A DNA stretch of 64,000 nucleotides from JANXQG01 sp963719885 (GCA_963719885.1 CAVRDP010000031.1:124001-188000); one strand, 5' to 3'; numbered from the stretch's first letter, positions 1-9,630 are shown. Numbers and translations: made by a program. Notes: generated by a model not told the origin, from the letters alone.

Positions 1-36
1 TTGGAGGTCATCGTGGCGGAGCCGGGGAAGCGATAA
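1..36 (+). CDS. possible C-terminal end of an upstream gene (partial)
   Basis: Reading from base 1 in frame 1 gives a short hydrophilic tail (LEVIVAEPGKR) ending at a TAA. It may be the C-terminus of a gene that starts outside the window, but eleven residues cannot be assigned to a family. The following 115 bases up to the polyprenyl synthase show no gene. Confidence 0.2.
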   Translation: MEVIVAEPGKR

Positions 37-151
37 TTAGGGATCGTGCATCTGGAAGTGGCCCTGTGCGAAGTTTCTGCCGACGATTACAATCTAGAGG
101 TAGAATAAACCCTGTTTTTCAGGGGGCCAATTTGCCAGCAGGAACGTGTTC

Positions 152-1156
152 ATGAAAGAGGCGGCCGCGGATCAGGTCACGACACCCCAAATTCTGCCTG
201 CATTGTATGCCCCCATCCAGGTGGGGCTTCAGCAGGTCGAAGAGGTCTTCCGGGAAGTATTGCGGAGCAAGTCTCCCTTCGTCGACGACCTGGTAAAATA
301 CGGCTTTCGCTTGGGCGGCAAGCGGTTGCGACCGGCCTTGCTGCTTCTAAGCGGGCTGGCCTGCGGCACTCTTGGCGCCAACCACATTCTCCTGGCGGCC
401 GCCGTGGAGATGATCCATACCGCCACCCTCATCCACGACGACGTGTTGGACGAGGCGACCATCCGCCGCCATCTCGACACGGTCAACGCCCGCTGGGACA
501 ACGAGACCAGCGTCATCCTGGGCGACTATCTTTTCACTCGGGCCCTCTGCCTGGCCAGTTCCGTGGACGACGTGTTTGCCAGTCGCGAGTTGCACGACGC
601 CAGCCGTCTGATGTGCGAAGGCGAGCTTCGCCAGATTGAAAGCCGCGGCGACTACAGCCTGACGGAGGAGCAGTATTACGACATCGTGCGCGGCAAGACG
701 GCCGCCTTGACGGCGAGTTGCTGTCGCCTGGGTTCGCATTTTTCCGCCGCAGATTCGGAAGTCGAGACGGCCCTTATCGACTACGGGCTGCACTTGGGCG
801 TCGCTTTTCAGATCGCCGATGACCTTTTGGACGTGGCGGGCGACGAAGACAAGGTCGGCAAGTCCTTGGGCACCGATCTTTTGAAGCAGAAATCGACGCT
901 GCCGGTTATTCGGCTCTTGGAGCAGGCCTCGCCCGAGACTCGCAAGCGATTGCTTGCACAACTCCATGGTTCCGACAACCACCGGCGGGAGACATTGCGA
1001 CCGTACTGGGACAATTCCGATTCGCTGGTCTACGCCCGCGAAAAGGCCATCGTTTTCAGCCAGCTTGCCGTGCAGCAGTTGGACGTGCTTCCGCCCTCGC
1101 CGGCCCGCGATTCGTTGGCCGGCTTGGCCGAGTTCGTCGTCAGCCGGCAACATTGA
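152..1156 (+). CDS. polyprenyl diphosphate synthase (octaprenyl/heptaprenyl type)
   Basis: Trans-prenyltransferase that extends an allylic diphosphate with isopentenyl diphosphate to make the side chain of menaquinone or a related lipid. The first aspartate-rich motif (HDDVLDEA, about residue 96) and the second (FQIADDLLD, about residue 220) are intact and followed by the conserved GKSLGTDLLKQKSTLP segment. The N-terminal GGKRLRP substrate motif is also present. About 334 residues is normal for the family. ATG at 152 is preferred over GTG at 146 because an AGGA lies at a proper distance upstream. Chain length cannot be decided from sequence alone. The gene is followed by a palindromic repeat and a convergent methyltransferase. 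Confidence 0.93.
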   Translation: MKEAAADQVTTPQILPALYAPIQVGLQQVEEVFREVLRSKSPFVDDLVKYGFRLGGKRLRPALLLLSGLACGTLGANHILLAAAVEMIHTATLIHDDVLDEATIRRHLDTVNARWDNETSVILGDYLFTRALCLASSVDDVFASRELHDASRLMCEGELRQIESRGDYSLTEEQYYDIVRGKTAALTASCCRLGSHFSAADSEVETALIDYGLHLGVAFQIADDLLDVAGDEDKVGKSLGTDLLKQKSTLPVIRLLEQASPETRKRLLAQLHGSDNHRRETLRPYWDNSDSLVYAREKAIVFSQLAVQQLDVLPPSPARDSLAGLAEFVVSRQH

Positions 1157-1190
1157 AAACAGAAGGCACACGGAGCGCGGTAGCGCGAAA

Positions 1191-1258
1191 TGGTAGGGCG
1201 GCGCTCGCGACCATGCCGACCACGCTGCGCTCGGCGCCCGCTCGCTGGTCCCACCCTA
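1191..1258. repeat. GC-rich palindromic repeat between convergent genes
   Basis: The right end, read on the minus strand, is TAGGGTGGGACCAGCGAGC. The left end is the imperfect complement (GCGCCGCCCTACC on that strand). The same TAGGGTGGGACC head occurs at 39201, inside an RND pump gene, so this is a dispersed element. It sits exactly between the convergent ends of the polyprenyl synthase and the methyltransferase and could act as a bidirectional terminator. Confidence 0.45.
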
Positions 1259-1864
1259 TTTCAGCACCGGCCGCTGCATGAGGCACGACCAGGCCGGGTA
1301 GCCCCCCGGCAAGATCGGACTGGGCATGCGGATCTGCTCCAGCCGCACGACCTCGAACAAACGGCCGAGCTCGTTGTAAAGCTGCCGCTTGGTGACCGGC
1401 GGCGGACCGCCTTCAATCGGCTCGCCGGGAGCGGCGGCCAGCGTCATGTAGTACGACCCCGGCCGGGTTACGCGCCATAGCCCGTCGAGATAACGGTCCA
1501 ACTCGATCAAGCGGACGTAGTGATAGAAGCCACCGTCGTAGACAAAGTCGAAGGTGCCGGCGGTTTGGGCGAACTCGAAGAAATCGGCGAGCACGAAACG
1601 CGGCAAGGCGTCTTCCAAATCGGCCCGGACCCTGGCTCGCTCGATCGCCGTGGGCGAGCTGTCGACGGCCGTGACCTCCAGGCCCCGCCGCACCATGTAC
1701 ACCGCATCGGCACCGGTGCCACAACCGACATCCAGGACGGAACCGCGCCCGATCCGCTTTTCGTCGAGAAAGCGAATCAGCTCCGCGGAGGGTTCGCCCG
1801 TCTCCCAGACCGGGGTGCCTTCGCGATAGATTGCATCCCAGTCCCAGTGCCGGGCAGGTGTCAT
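1256..1864 (-). CDS. class I SAM-dependent methyltransferase
   Basis: A small cytoplasmic SAM-dependent methyltransferase of the TPMT/TehB-like group. Motif I is clear (SVLDVGCGTGADA, about residue 42), followed by motif II (EVTAVDSSPTAIERA) and the acidic post-II region (FVLADFFEF). The N-terminal WDAIYREGTPVWETGEP pattern is typical of the TPMT-like family. The substrate is unknown. The start is taken at the internal ATG (1864) before TPARHW because family members begin near there. An upstream ATG at 1897 is in frame and possible. Confidence 0.82.
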   Translation of the reverse strand: MTPARHWDWDAIYREGTPVWETGEPSAELIRFLDEKRIGRGSVLDVGCGTGADAVYMVRRGLEVTAVDSSPTAIERARVRADLEDALPRFVLADFFEFAQTAGTFDFVYDGGFYHYVRLIELDRYLDGLWRVTRPGSYYMTLAAAPGEPIEGGPPPVTKRQLYNELGRLFEVVRLEQIRMPSPILPGGYPAWSCLMQRPVLK

Positions 1865-1897
1865 GGTCGTGGTCTCATCAAGTTTTTTGAAGTCCAA

Positions 1898-2558
1898 GTT
1901 CGTAGTATGCAGTCTGGCCCAGTGTTTGGCAAGCGGGTGCAGGTGCTCTTATCGACGTGGCTTTGGACGGCAATAAAATAAGCAGGAGTAATACGTGGAT
2001 TTGATTCAACGTCACCTGACAGAAAATGTCGTGTTTATGCTCGATTTGCCAGGCTGTGCGCAAGAAACAGTCGTCGTTTGCCTAGAGAATAAACACATAA
2101 GATTTGGCGTGCCAATGGAAAGCGCATTTCCAAGAACGTTGTAACAGCTTTTCTGGCAGTGGTTTAAGTCGAAAACCTCGGGGTAGTTCTTTGTCAGGAC
2201 GAATGCTGGCATCGGCTTTGCATCCGGGCGGTGGCTTCACGTTGCTGGCAAGACTCTCCTTGGGTCTATTGCACGCTTTGGAGTTTTGACGGCGGTGGTA
2301 ATGGGCTCCGAGAAGAAACTGTGGTAATCTATTTCGGTTCGGCTAGGTTTTGGAGTCCATTTCCAGAACCGGGATGTAGTTTGGCCTTTCAGGCTGTGCG
2401 CCCGGTTCCTGAAATCAACGTTTTGGTTTTGGATTGGGAGGCGAGAAAGGCGTCAGGAGCCTTTGTCGAACTCCTTTGTGTCCCCGTTTGACGCAAGTCG
2501 ACTTGACTGTACCGAGGCAGAATCCTGGCGTTTGCTTCCAAGAAAGGATCCATCAAAA
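1898..2558 (+). other. long leader/intergenic region upstream of glnA
   Basis: About 660 bases without a credible gene. A 12-base direct repeat (CAGGCTGTGCGC) occurs near 2050 and 2390. The second copy overlaps an inverted repeat TTTCAGG (2387-2393) / CCTGAAA (2408-2414). These could be operator or leader structure for glnA. A near-match to a sigma54 promoter around 2231 has the wrong spacing. No known riboswitch was recognised. Confidence 0.3.
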
Positions 2559-3971
2559 GTGACCCCGAAAGAAGTTTTGGCGCTTTGTCGCGAGAAGAAC
2601 GTGAAGGCCGTGGACCTGCGGTTCATGGACTTCCCCGGAATCTGGCAGCATTTCACGATTCCCGTGGACAAGCTGGACGAGGATGTCTTCGAGGAAGGTC
2701 TGGGTTTCGACGGTTCCAGCATCCGCGGCTGGCAGGCGATCAACGAGAGCGACATGCTCGTGATTCCGCAGCCGGAAACGGCCGTCATCGACCCCTTCAC
2801 GACGCTGCCCACCCTGTCGATGATCTGCAACATCCAGGACCCTATCACCCGCGAGGATTATTCCCGCGATCCCCGCAATGTCGCCCGCAAGGCGGTCAAC
2901 TACCTGAAGAGCACGGGCATCGGCGATACGGCCTACATGGGTCCCGAGCTGGAGTTCTTCATTTTCGACGACATTCGTTACGATCAGAACACCCAGAGCA
3001 GCTACTTCTTTATCGACAGCATTGAAGGCCAGTGGAACCGCGGCCGCGAGGAGATGCCGAACCTGGGCAACAAGCTCCGCTACAAGGAAGGCTACTTCCC
3101 CGTGCCGCCGGCCGACCAGATGATGGACATCCGCAACGAGATGATGCAGACGCTCGTCGATTGCGGCATCAGCATCGAAGCCCAGCACCACGAAGTGGCC
3201 ACCGCCGGGCAGGCGGAGATCGACATGAAGTTCGACAAACTGGTGGCCATGGCCGACAAGGTGATGATGTACAAGTACGTACTGAAGAACGTGGCCAAGA
3301 AGTACAACAAGACGGTCACCTTCATGCCCAAGCCGCTCTTCGGCGACAACGGTTCCGGCATGCACACGCACGCTTCGATTTGGCGGGGCAGCGAGCCCCT
3401 GTTTGCCGGCAACGGTTATGCCGGCCTGAGCCAGATGGGCTTGTATGCCGCCGGCGGCCTGATCAAGCACGCCCCGGCCATCCTCGGCTTTGCCTGCCCC
3501 ACGACCAACAGCTACAAGCGCCTGGTCCCCGGCTTCGAGGCCCCGGTGAACCTGGCCTACTCGCAGCGGAACCGCTCGGCGGCCATCCGCATCCCGATGT
3601 ACAGCCAGAACCCCAAGGCCAAGCGGCTGGAGTTCCGCTGCCCCGATCCGAGTTGCAACCCCTATCTCTCGTTCTCCGCGATTCTCATGGCGATGATCGA
3701 CGGCATCCAGAACAAGATCGATCCGGGCGAACCGCTGGACAAGGACATCTACGATCTGGAGCCCGAGGAACTGGCCAAGGTTCCCAAGGCGCCGGGTTCG
3801 TTGGAGGAGTCGCTGGCCGCTTTGGGCCGCGACCACGACTTCCTGCTCCGCGGCGATGTCTTCACCGCGGACGTGATCGAGACTTGGATCAAGTACAAGA
3901 CGGTCAATGAGGTGCAGGCGATGCAGTTGCGTCCGCATCCCTACGAATTCTGTCTGTATTATGACATCTAA
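2559..3971 (+). CDS. glnA: glutamine synthetase type I
   Basis: Catalyses ATP-dependent amidation of glutamate by ammonium, the central step of nitrogen assimilation. The GTG start at 2559 (TPKEVLALCREK) gives 470 residues, the classic GSI length, with AAAGGA upstream at 2542. The longer frame from 2463 adds 32 residues with no family similarity. Visible motifs are the beta-grasp region GFDGSSIRGW, the metal/glutamate region EFFIFD, the HHEVATAGQAEID region, the ATP region NGSGMHTHAS, and the glutamate loop NRSAAIRIP. The tyrosine of IYDLEPEE near the C-terminus matches the adenylylation site of GSI-beta enzymes, suggesting GlnE control. A terminator-like hairpin follows directly. Confidence 0.97.
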   Translation: MTPKEVLALCREKNVKAVDLRFMDFPGIWQHFTIPVDKLDEDVFEEGLGFDGSSIRGWQAINESDMLVIPQPETAVIDPFTTLPTLSMICNIQDPITREDYSRDPRNVARKAVNYLKSTGIGDTAYMGPELEFFIFDDIRYDQNTQSSYFFIDSIEGQWNRGREEMPNLGNKLRYKEGYFPVPPADQMMDIRNEMMQTLVDCGISIEAQHHEVATAGQAEIDMKFDKLVAMADKVMMYKYVLKNVAKKYNKTVTFMPKPLFGDNGSGMHTHASIWRGSEPLFAGNGYAGLSQMGLYAAGGLIKHAPAILGFACPTTNSYKRLVPGFEAPVNLAYSQRNRSAAIRIPMYSQNPKAKRLEFRCPDPSCNPYLSFSAILMAMIDGIQNKIDPGEPLDKDIYDLEPEELAKVPKAPGSLEESLAALGRDHDFLLRGDVFTADVIETWIKYKTVNEVQAMQLRPHPYEFCLYYDI

Positions 3972-3972
3972 G

Positions 3973-3997
3973 AAACCGCGTTCTCTTTTGCGGTTTT
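3973..3997 (+). terminator. intrinsic terminator after glnA
   Basis: AAACCGC (3973-3979) pairs with GCGGTTT (3990-3996) across a T-rich loop, with a short T run at the end. It begins two bases after the glnA stop. A second GC-rich imperfect hairpin lies at about 4022-4066. Confidence 0.6.
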
Positions 3998-4203
3998 GCA
4001 GTTGACGCCGTATTTGGCACGTGCCCGGGCCCGGGGGTGAGACTGGTCACACCTCCGGGCCGGGCTGTTTCGTGGACAACAGGAACGGCTAACCTGAAGT
4101 TTCGCACGAAAAAGTTCATGAAGATACGCTTGCAATTCCTCACGACAGATTTTATACTTCAATATATGGGATCCTCGTAAGGCGAGTGCAACGGAGTTGA
4201 GTC

Positions 4204-4539
4204 GTGCCTGCCAAAACTACCGTGAGTGTACGTGATATTCGCAACAGTCTTGGCGTCAGCCGGAAGATTTTCTCCCGCTTGACCGGCTTCTCGGAACGGT
4301 CGATTGCTGATTGGGAAGCGGGAAAGAGACTGGCTCCCGGAAGTCAGGCGAGAATGCGAGAAATCATCCGCCTTCATGGGGCGCTTGCGAAAGTCATGGC
4401 CCCGAGTTTCGTGGGTACATGGCTGGAAACCCCCAACGAGGCTTTTGATCAGCTTAAGCCACTGGAGGTTATCGAGCGAGGAGAGGTGGACCGTGTATGG
4501 CGAATGATTTTCTTTCTTGAATCAGGAGTCGCTTCCTGA
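4204..4539 (+). CDS. HTH regulator with MbcA/ParS/Xre-type toxin-binding tail
   Basis: 111 residues. An N-terminal Xre-like helix-turn-helix covers about residues 8-40 (RDIRNSLGVSRKIFSRLTG...SIADWEAGKRL). A C-terminal segment follows (WLETPNEAFDQLKPLEVIERGEVDRVWRM, split here as WLETPNEAF and GEVDRVW) typical of the DUF2384 antitoxin domain that binds RES-type toxins. No RES toxin gene lies next to it. The downstream gene is acetate kinase, so it is either an orphan antitoxin or a plain regulator. GTG start with GGAG about 8 bases upstream. The domain assignment is by pattern only. Confidence 0.65.
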   Translation: MPAKTTVSVRDIRNSLGVSRKIFSRLTGFSERSIADWEAGKRLAPGSQARMREIIRLHGALAKVMAPSFVGTWLETPNEAFDQLKPLEVIERGEVDRVWRMIFFLESGVAS

Positions 4540-4624
4540 GAGCGGATTAGCTGGGAAGATCCGAGGCACTGAGGATCGCCAATTTGCTGGTCGTCTTGAA
4601 CATCTTATTTCATCTTCCCTCACC

Positions 4625-5866
4625 ATGAGCATCCTGGTCTTCAACGCCGGTTCCACGAGTCTGAAGTTTGGTCTCTTTACCGATCCGGCCTGCGAGATGT
4701 TGGTGTCCGGGTCCCTTGATTGGGCCGGCGGCAATCGGCATCGCGCAGCGCTGACATTGCACACCGCCGGGGAGATGGCGGCGCAAAGCCGCACGGTCGG
4801 CGTGCCCGAAGATGCGGCGGCGGTGTCCTGTGCGATTCAAGCGTTGGCGGAAGCGCGTCCCGACGGCAGGCAAACACTCGCCGGTATCCAGGTCGTAGGA
4901 CACCGTGTCGTTCACGGCGGGGCCGAGTTTCCGGGGAGCGTGCTGATCGACGGAGCGGTGAAAGAGAGCATCGCCCGCTGGTCCGCGTTGGCCCCGTTGC
5001 ACAATCCGCCAGCTTTGACGGCCATCTCTGCGGCGGAGGTCGCCCTGCCGCGCGCGCGGCAGGTGGCGGTCTTCGACACGGCCTTCTTCGCGCAGCTTCC
5101 GCCACGTGCATACGTCTATCCGCTGCCCTACGCATGGTATTCCGATTTAGGCGTGCGTCGCTTCGGGTTTCACGGCATCAGCCACAAGTACTGTGCGGGC
5201 CGGGCGGCCGAGATCCTCGCGCACGATCCGGCCGGGCTGCGCGTCATCAATTGTCACCTGGGCGGCGGCTGCTCGGCGGCGGCAATCCAGGGCAATGGTG
5301 CAGTCGCCACGACCATGGGCTTCACCCCCTTGGACGGCCTGATGATGGCTACGCGGCCTGGCTCGCTCGACCCGGGCATCTTGCCCCACGTCCAGCGCTG
5401 CCATGGCCTGACTGCCGACGATCTGGACGCGGCCTTGAACCACGGGTCCGGCCTGTTGGGCATTTCCGGCATATCGTCCGATTTCTCCGCGGTCCAGCGG
5501 GCGGCGGAACAGGGCCATGGTCGGGCACGCCTGGCGGTGGAAATGTTCGCCGACCGCGTCCGTGCGGCCATCGGGGCCCTGGCGGTGAGCATGGGCGGGG
5601 TCGACGTCCTGGCCTTCACCGACCGCGTGGGCGAGAACTCGCCGACCCTTCGGGCCATGGCCTGCCAAGGGCTGGAATGCCTGGGACTGCGACTCGATCC
5701 GCAGCGGAATTCGGCCAATCGGCCCGACAGCGACATCGCTCTCGCCCACTCGCCGGGGCGGATCCTCGTGATCCACACCCGAGAAGAGTTGATGATCGCC
5801 CGCGAAGCGCAGAAGACGAACCAGCGGAAGGTGGCATGCCTAAGCGGCGTAGCCGCGCAGGCATGA
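4625..5866 (+). CDS. ackA: acetate kinase
   Basis: Interconverts acetate plus ATP and acetyl phosphate, the last step of acetate overflow or the entry of acetate utilisation. Diagnostic motifs are NAGSTSLKF at the N-terminus, GHRVVHGG, FDTAFF, FGFHGISHKY, the catalytic loop NCHLGGGCS, TMGFTPLDGLMMATRPG, and FTDRVGENSP near the end. The start is ATG 4625, where family similarity begins; upstream frame is unrelated. The last ~12 residues (VACLSGVAAQA) and the stop codon are encoded by the left arm of a large palindromic element, so the natural C-terminus was probably replaced. No pta gene is adjacent. Confidence 0.93.
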   Translation: MSILVFNAGSTSLKFGLFTDPACEMLVSGSLDWAGGNRHRAALTLHTAGEMAAQSRTVGVPEDAAAVSCAIQALAEARPDGRQTLAGIQVVGHRVVHGGAEFPGSVLIDGAVKESIARWSALAPLHNPPALTAISAAEVALPRARQVAVFDTAFFAQLPPRAYVYPLPYAWYSDLGVRRFGFHGISHKYCAGRAAEILAHDPAGLRVINCHLGGGCSAAAIQGNGAVATTMGFTPLDGLMMATRPGSLDPGILPHVQRCHGLTADDLDAALNHGSGLLGISGISSDFSAVQRAAEQGHGRARLAVEMFADRVRAAIGALAVSMGGVDVLAFTDRVGENSPTLRAMACQGLECLGLRLDPQRNSANRPDSDIALAHSPGRILVIHTREELMIAREAQKTNQRKVACLSGVAAQA

Positions 5867-5924
5867 CCGCGCGAACTTCTCCCAACATGCCTGCGCGGCT
5901 TCGACGCCGCTTAGGCACGCCACC
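5830..5924. repeat. large palindromic (REP-like) element overlapping ackA 3' end
   Basis: The left arm (5830-5865, beginning GGTGGCATGCCTAAGCGGCG) and right arm (5886-5924) are near-perfect inverted copies, differing mainly by one base and a three-base indel, around a 20-base loop. The left arm supplies the final codons and TGA of ackA. A palindrome with the same ATGCCTA/TAGGCAT outer stem occurs at 39297 within an RND permease gene. Confidence 0.8.
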
Positions 5925-5967
5925 CGAAGCCGGAAGTTAATCTTCGGCCAGTCCTGCGACGCCTATC

Positions 5968-7236
5968 CTACTTGTTCCCGCCCTTGAACCGACTGCCGTA
6001 GCGAAGCGGCTCACCCCGCTCCCATGGGCGATAGTCGTTGGCGAACTCGATCCGCTCCGCCAGGCTGGGATGGCTCGCCCGGAATAGCCTATAGAGCGGG
6101 CCGGGAGAGGAATTGCTGAGGTTCTCGGCCTGCAAGCGGACGAAGGCCGTCGCGGCGGCCCGGTTGTCGCGGGTCAGTTCCAGGGCAAAGCGATCGGCCT
6201 CGTGTTCAATATGACGGCTGAAGGCCAGCCCGAGGGGCATCATCACCAGTGCCGCCGCCTGCACCAGCAGCAGGACCAGCGGCAGCGAGGCCACGTCGGA
6301 AAGCTGGTCGAATCCGAAACGATCGCTATAGCGCCGCAGCAGCAAGGTCGCAGCGCGATAGACCAGGTACAGCCCGACCAGAATGCCGCAACACTCGACC
6401 AGCAGTCCCTGCAAGACGTGGTCGAGCACGTAATGGCCCATTTCGTGCGCCATGACGACGCGGACCTGCCGGGCGTCGAGCTTGGCCAAGAGCGTGTCCC
6501 AGAGCACGATCCGCTTGCTGCTCCCTAGGCCGGTCACGTAGGCGTTCACCGCGTTGGTATCGATGCTCTTGTTCACTTCGAAGACCCGGCCGCCCTCAAT
6601 GCCGGCCTCGTCCGCCAAGGCCAGAATCTGGGCCTCGAGCCGCTTGTCGTTCATTGGGCCGAAGCGATTGAACAAGGGCGCCACCCAGATCGGCTCGACC
6701 AGCATGACGAAGAACATCACGGGCAACGAGAGGATCGCCGTATAAAGCCACCACCGCCGTGGGCTGCGGCGAATCAGCCAATACGGCAGCCATACCAACA
6801 GCCCGCCAAATGCCAGCCCGATGGCCCCTTCGAGGAGTGCATCGCGGAGCCACTTCAGGAAAGTCTGGTTCGACAGTCCGTAGGCATGCTGGCGAACGTA
6901 CCCCGTATAGAAGGCCAGCGGAAACTGCAAGACCCATTGCAGCACGCTGTACAGAACAAAATAAAGAAGCACCACGAAGAACCACTTGCGGCCGATACGT
7001 CGGGCCAGATTGCGGATGCGGATCGAAAGACCGGTCAAGAGCACCAATGCGGGGATGGCCAACGCGCTAGCCTGCCACACGATCCAGAGCAGGTTGCCAC
7101 TGTGGTAATATGCCATCGCCTCGGGCGACGGCGCGGGGAGGGCAACCCGCTGAGTGCTGTCGTCGATCGGCCGATCGGTTTGCGGCGCCGGACCGGCAGT
7201 CGCGGCCAGAAGCATGAGGAGAATCGGTGCAGTCAT
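5968..7236 (-). CDS. M48 family (Ste24/HtpX-like) membrane zinc metallopeptidase
   Basis: Integral membrane zinc endopeptidase of the CAAX protease 1/Ste24 type, about 422 residues. Several hydrophobic segments precede the zinc motif HEMGH (in VVMAHEMGHYVLDH). The third ligand motif appears later as HEADRFALELT. Its start ATG (7236) overlaps the stop of the upstream GH95 gene by four bases (ATGA), indicating translational coupling to a fucosidase, an unexpected partner. The substrate is unknown. Confidence 0.88.
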   Translation of the reverse strand: MTAPILLMLLAATAGPAPQTDRPIDDSTQRVALPAPSPEAMAYYHSGNLLWIVWQASALAIPALVLLTGLSIRIRNLARRIGRKWFFVVLLYFVLYSVLQWVLQFPLAFYTGYVRQHAYGLSNQTFLKWLRDALLEGAIGLAFGGLLVWLPYWLIRRSPRRWWLYTAILSLPVMFFVMLVEPIWVAPLFNRFGPMNDKRLEAQILALADEAGIEGGRVFEVNKSIDTNAVNAYVTGLGSSKRIVLWDTLLAKLDARQVRVVMAHEMGHYVLDHVLQGLLVECCGILVGLYLVYRAATLLLRRYSDRFGFDQLSDVASLPLVLLLVQAAALVMMPLGLAFSRHIEHEADRFALELTRDNRAAATAFVRLQAENLSNSSPGPLYRLFRASHPSLAERIEFANDYRPWERGEPLRYGSRFKGGNK

Positions 7237-9570
7237 GGAAGATTCGTCGATGTCTTCAAATCGCCAACGAACCACCGTGTCTCGTCGCGTTCAAGATTCA
7301 ACTTCATCGTTTTCTTGCCGTAGCGGACCGTGCAGGGCTCGCCGGCAAGGCTGTGAACCGTGGCCATAACGAGTCGGCCGTCCTTCCACTGTATGTCGAT
7401 CTCAAAACCGCCGCGCGCCCGCAGACCTTTGACCGAACCGGCGGGCCAAGCCTTGGGCAGCGCGGGCAGAAGCTCGATCTCGCCGGCATGGCTTTGCAAG
7501 AGCATCTCGGCAATGCCGGAAGTACCGCCGAAATTGCCGTCGATCTGGAAGGGCGGATGGGCGTCGAACATGTTCGGATAGGTGCGATCGGGATGCAGCA
7601 AGAGCTTCAGGATCCCATAGGCGTGCTCGGCGTCCTGCTGGCGGGCCCACAGGTTCAATCGCCAGCCGAGTCCCCAGCCAGTGGCGTTGTCGCCGCGGAT
7701 TTCCAGCGAGCGGCGGACGGCGGCGGCCAGGTCCGGCGTGCCGCGGAGCGAAATCTGGGCACTGGGGAAGAAGCCGTAGAGATGCGAGACGTGCCGGTGA
7801 TGCAGGTCGCCGGCCTGCATGTCCAGGTCCTCAAGCCACTCCTGAAGTTGCCCCGCCTTGCCGATCTGACACGGCGCGAGCCGCGCCCGGGCCTTGGCGA
7901 TCTCGCCGCGGAGTGCTTCGTCTTTGCCCAGAATCTCCGCCGCCGCGATCGTGTGGGCGAACAGGTCGCGGATGATCTCCATGTCCATCGTCGGGCCTGC
8001 GCAGACCGAACCGCCGCGCGGATAGCCGTTCTCGGGCGAAGTCGAGGGGCAGGTCACGAGCCACTTGTGCGTCGGCTCTTCCACCAAGGTGTCGAGGAAG
8101 AACTGGCTGGCCCCTTGCAGCACCGGATAGAGCCGGGCGAGGAACTGCTTGTCGCGGCGTGAACTCGTAGTGTTCCCACAGGTTCTGGCAGAGCCACGCG
8201 CCGCCGGTGGGCCAGAAGCCCCAGGGACCGTCGATCGGGGCGGCCGCCCGCCAGAGATCGGTGTTGTGGTGGGCGACCCAGCCGCGGGCCCCCCATTGCA
8301 CCTTGGCCGTGCGGGCGCCGGTCTCGGTCAGGTCTTCGACCATGGCCATCAGCGGCTCGATGCACTCGCCCAGGTTGGCGGGCTCGGCCGGCCAGTAGTT
8401 CATCTCGGTGTTGATGTTGATCGTGTACTTGCTGCCCCAGGGCGGATTCAGGCTGTCGTTCCAGAGGCCCTGGAGCGTGGCCGGCTGGCCGCCCTTGCGC
8501 GAGGAACTGATGAGCAGATAGCGGCCATACTGGAAATAGAGGGCGGCCAGCCCCGGATCTGTGCCGGCGGCAAAGCCTTTGATCCGCTCGTCGGTGGGAA
8601 GTCTGGCCGCGTCGGTCGTGCCGAGGTCGAGGGCCACGCGGCGGAAGAGCCGCTGGTGGTCGGCCACGTGGGCATGGCGGAGCTCGTCATACGATTTTTC
8701 CCCAGCATGGTGCAAGCGGGCCAGAGCAACTCCTCGGTGCCGCCGCTGGTATCGTTGTATTTCTTGTAGCTCGTAGCCGCATCGATCAATAGAACGACCG
8801 AATCGGCCCCTTGAACGGCGATCGTTACATGTTCGGCCTCGGTCTTCCCGCCAGTGGCCATAATGCGAACCCAGGCCGCGAACTTCAACGTCCCAGCAAT
8901 GCCCTGTGACGGTCCATTGACTCCATACAAAGCGAGCGTGTCGTCATTGAGCGTCCGGACCGTGGCCTTGTGCGGCGTTTTCAGCCTGGCGGTGAAGGAA
9001 ATCTGCCCCGGCTTATCGGCGGTAAGGTGGACAACGATCTGCCCATTGACGCCGCTCTTGGCAAAGGCCTCACGGGTGAAACGGACGCCGCCCGCCGTGT
9101 AGCTCGTCGTGGCGATGGCCGTATCCAGATTCAGGTCGCGGCGGTAGTCTTTGACTTCCTTCGTCTCGGGAAACTGCAATATCAGATCGCCTAGCGTCTG
9201 ATACTGCATCTGGCCGATCGGTCGCGCCATCATCCGCGAACCGACGAGACTGTTCGCCTCGCTATACTTACCAGCGAAGATCAGCCGCCGGGCCTCGGGC
9301 AGCAAGGTGGCGGAGTCGGCGTTGTTCGGGTCGTAAGGACCAGCCGGCCCAGAGCGTGGCTTCGTTGAGCTGAATCCGTTCACCGTCGATGCCGCCGAAA
9401 ATCATTCCGCCCAGCCGCCCGTTGCCGATCGGCAGGGCCTCGGTCCATTGCACGGCGGGACGGCGATACCAGAGCGAGAGCGGTTCTTCCGGCGGCGGGG
9501 CTTCGCCCTGGAGTTGGAGTGGGGCACAGAAGCCGAGGAGAAAGAACGTGGAGAGAATGGTTGTTTTCAT
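7233..9570 (-). CDS. GH95-type alpha-L-fucosidase, frameshifted
   Basis: Secreted glycoside hydrolase of family 95 (alpha-1,2-L-fucosidase/galactosidase fold). It begins MKTTILSTFFLLGF, a signal peptide, followed by the GH95 N-terminal pattern (LPIGNGRLGGMIFGGI, NEATLWAG). Further segments are GPYDPNN, LPEARRLIF, EMNYWPAEPANL, NLWEHYEFT, and the C-terminal DGNFGGTSGIAEMLLQSH. These lie in three frames. The reading is restored by removing a base near 9342, adding one in the A-run near 8700, and removing one near 8156. A pseudogene is possible, but the intact blocks and homopolymer sites favour sequence errors. Next upstream is a GH29 fucosidase, suggesting use of fucosylated polysaccharide. 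Confidence 0.8.
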
Positions 9571-9590
9571 GGTGGCAATGGGTGTTAGTT

Positions 9591-9630
9591 GGGTGGCACG
9601 TCCCTGAGCTTGCGAAGGGACGTGCCACCC
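9591..9630. repeat. perfect 15-bp inverted repeat (hairpin)
   Basis: GGGTGGCACGTCCCT (9591-9605) and its exact complement (9616-9630) flank a 10-base loop. It lies between the GH29 and GH95 genes on the minus strand. Without a T run it is more like a REP palindrome than a standard terminator. Confidence 0.75.

Noticed and set aside
2231..2248. Possible sigma54 promoter before glnA (TGGCTTCACGTTGC).
   Set aside because: The GG and GC elements are 9 bases apart instead of 10, and nothing else supports it.
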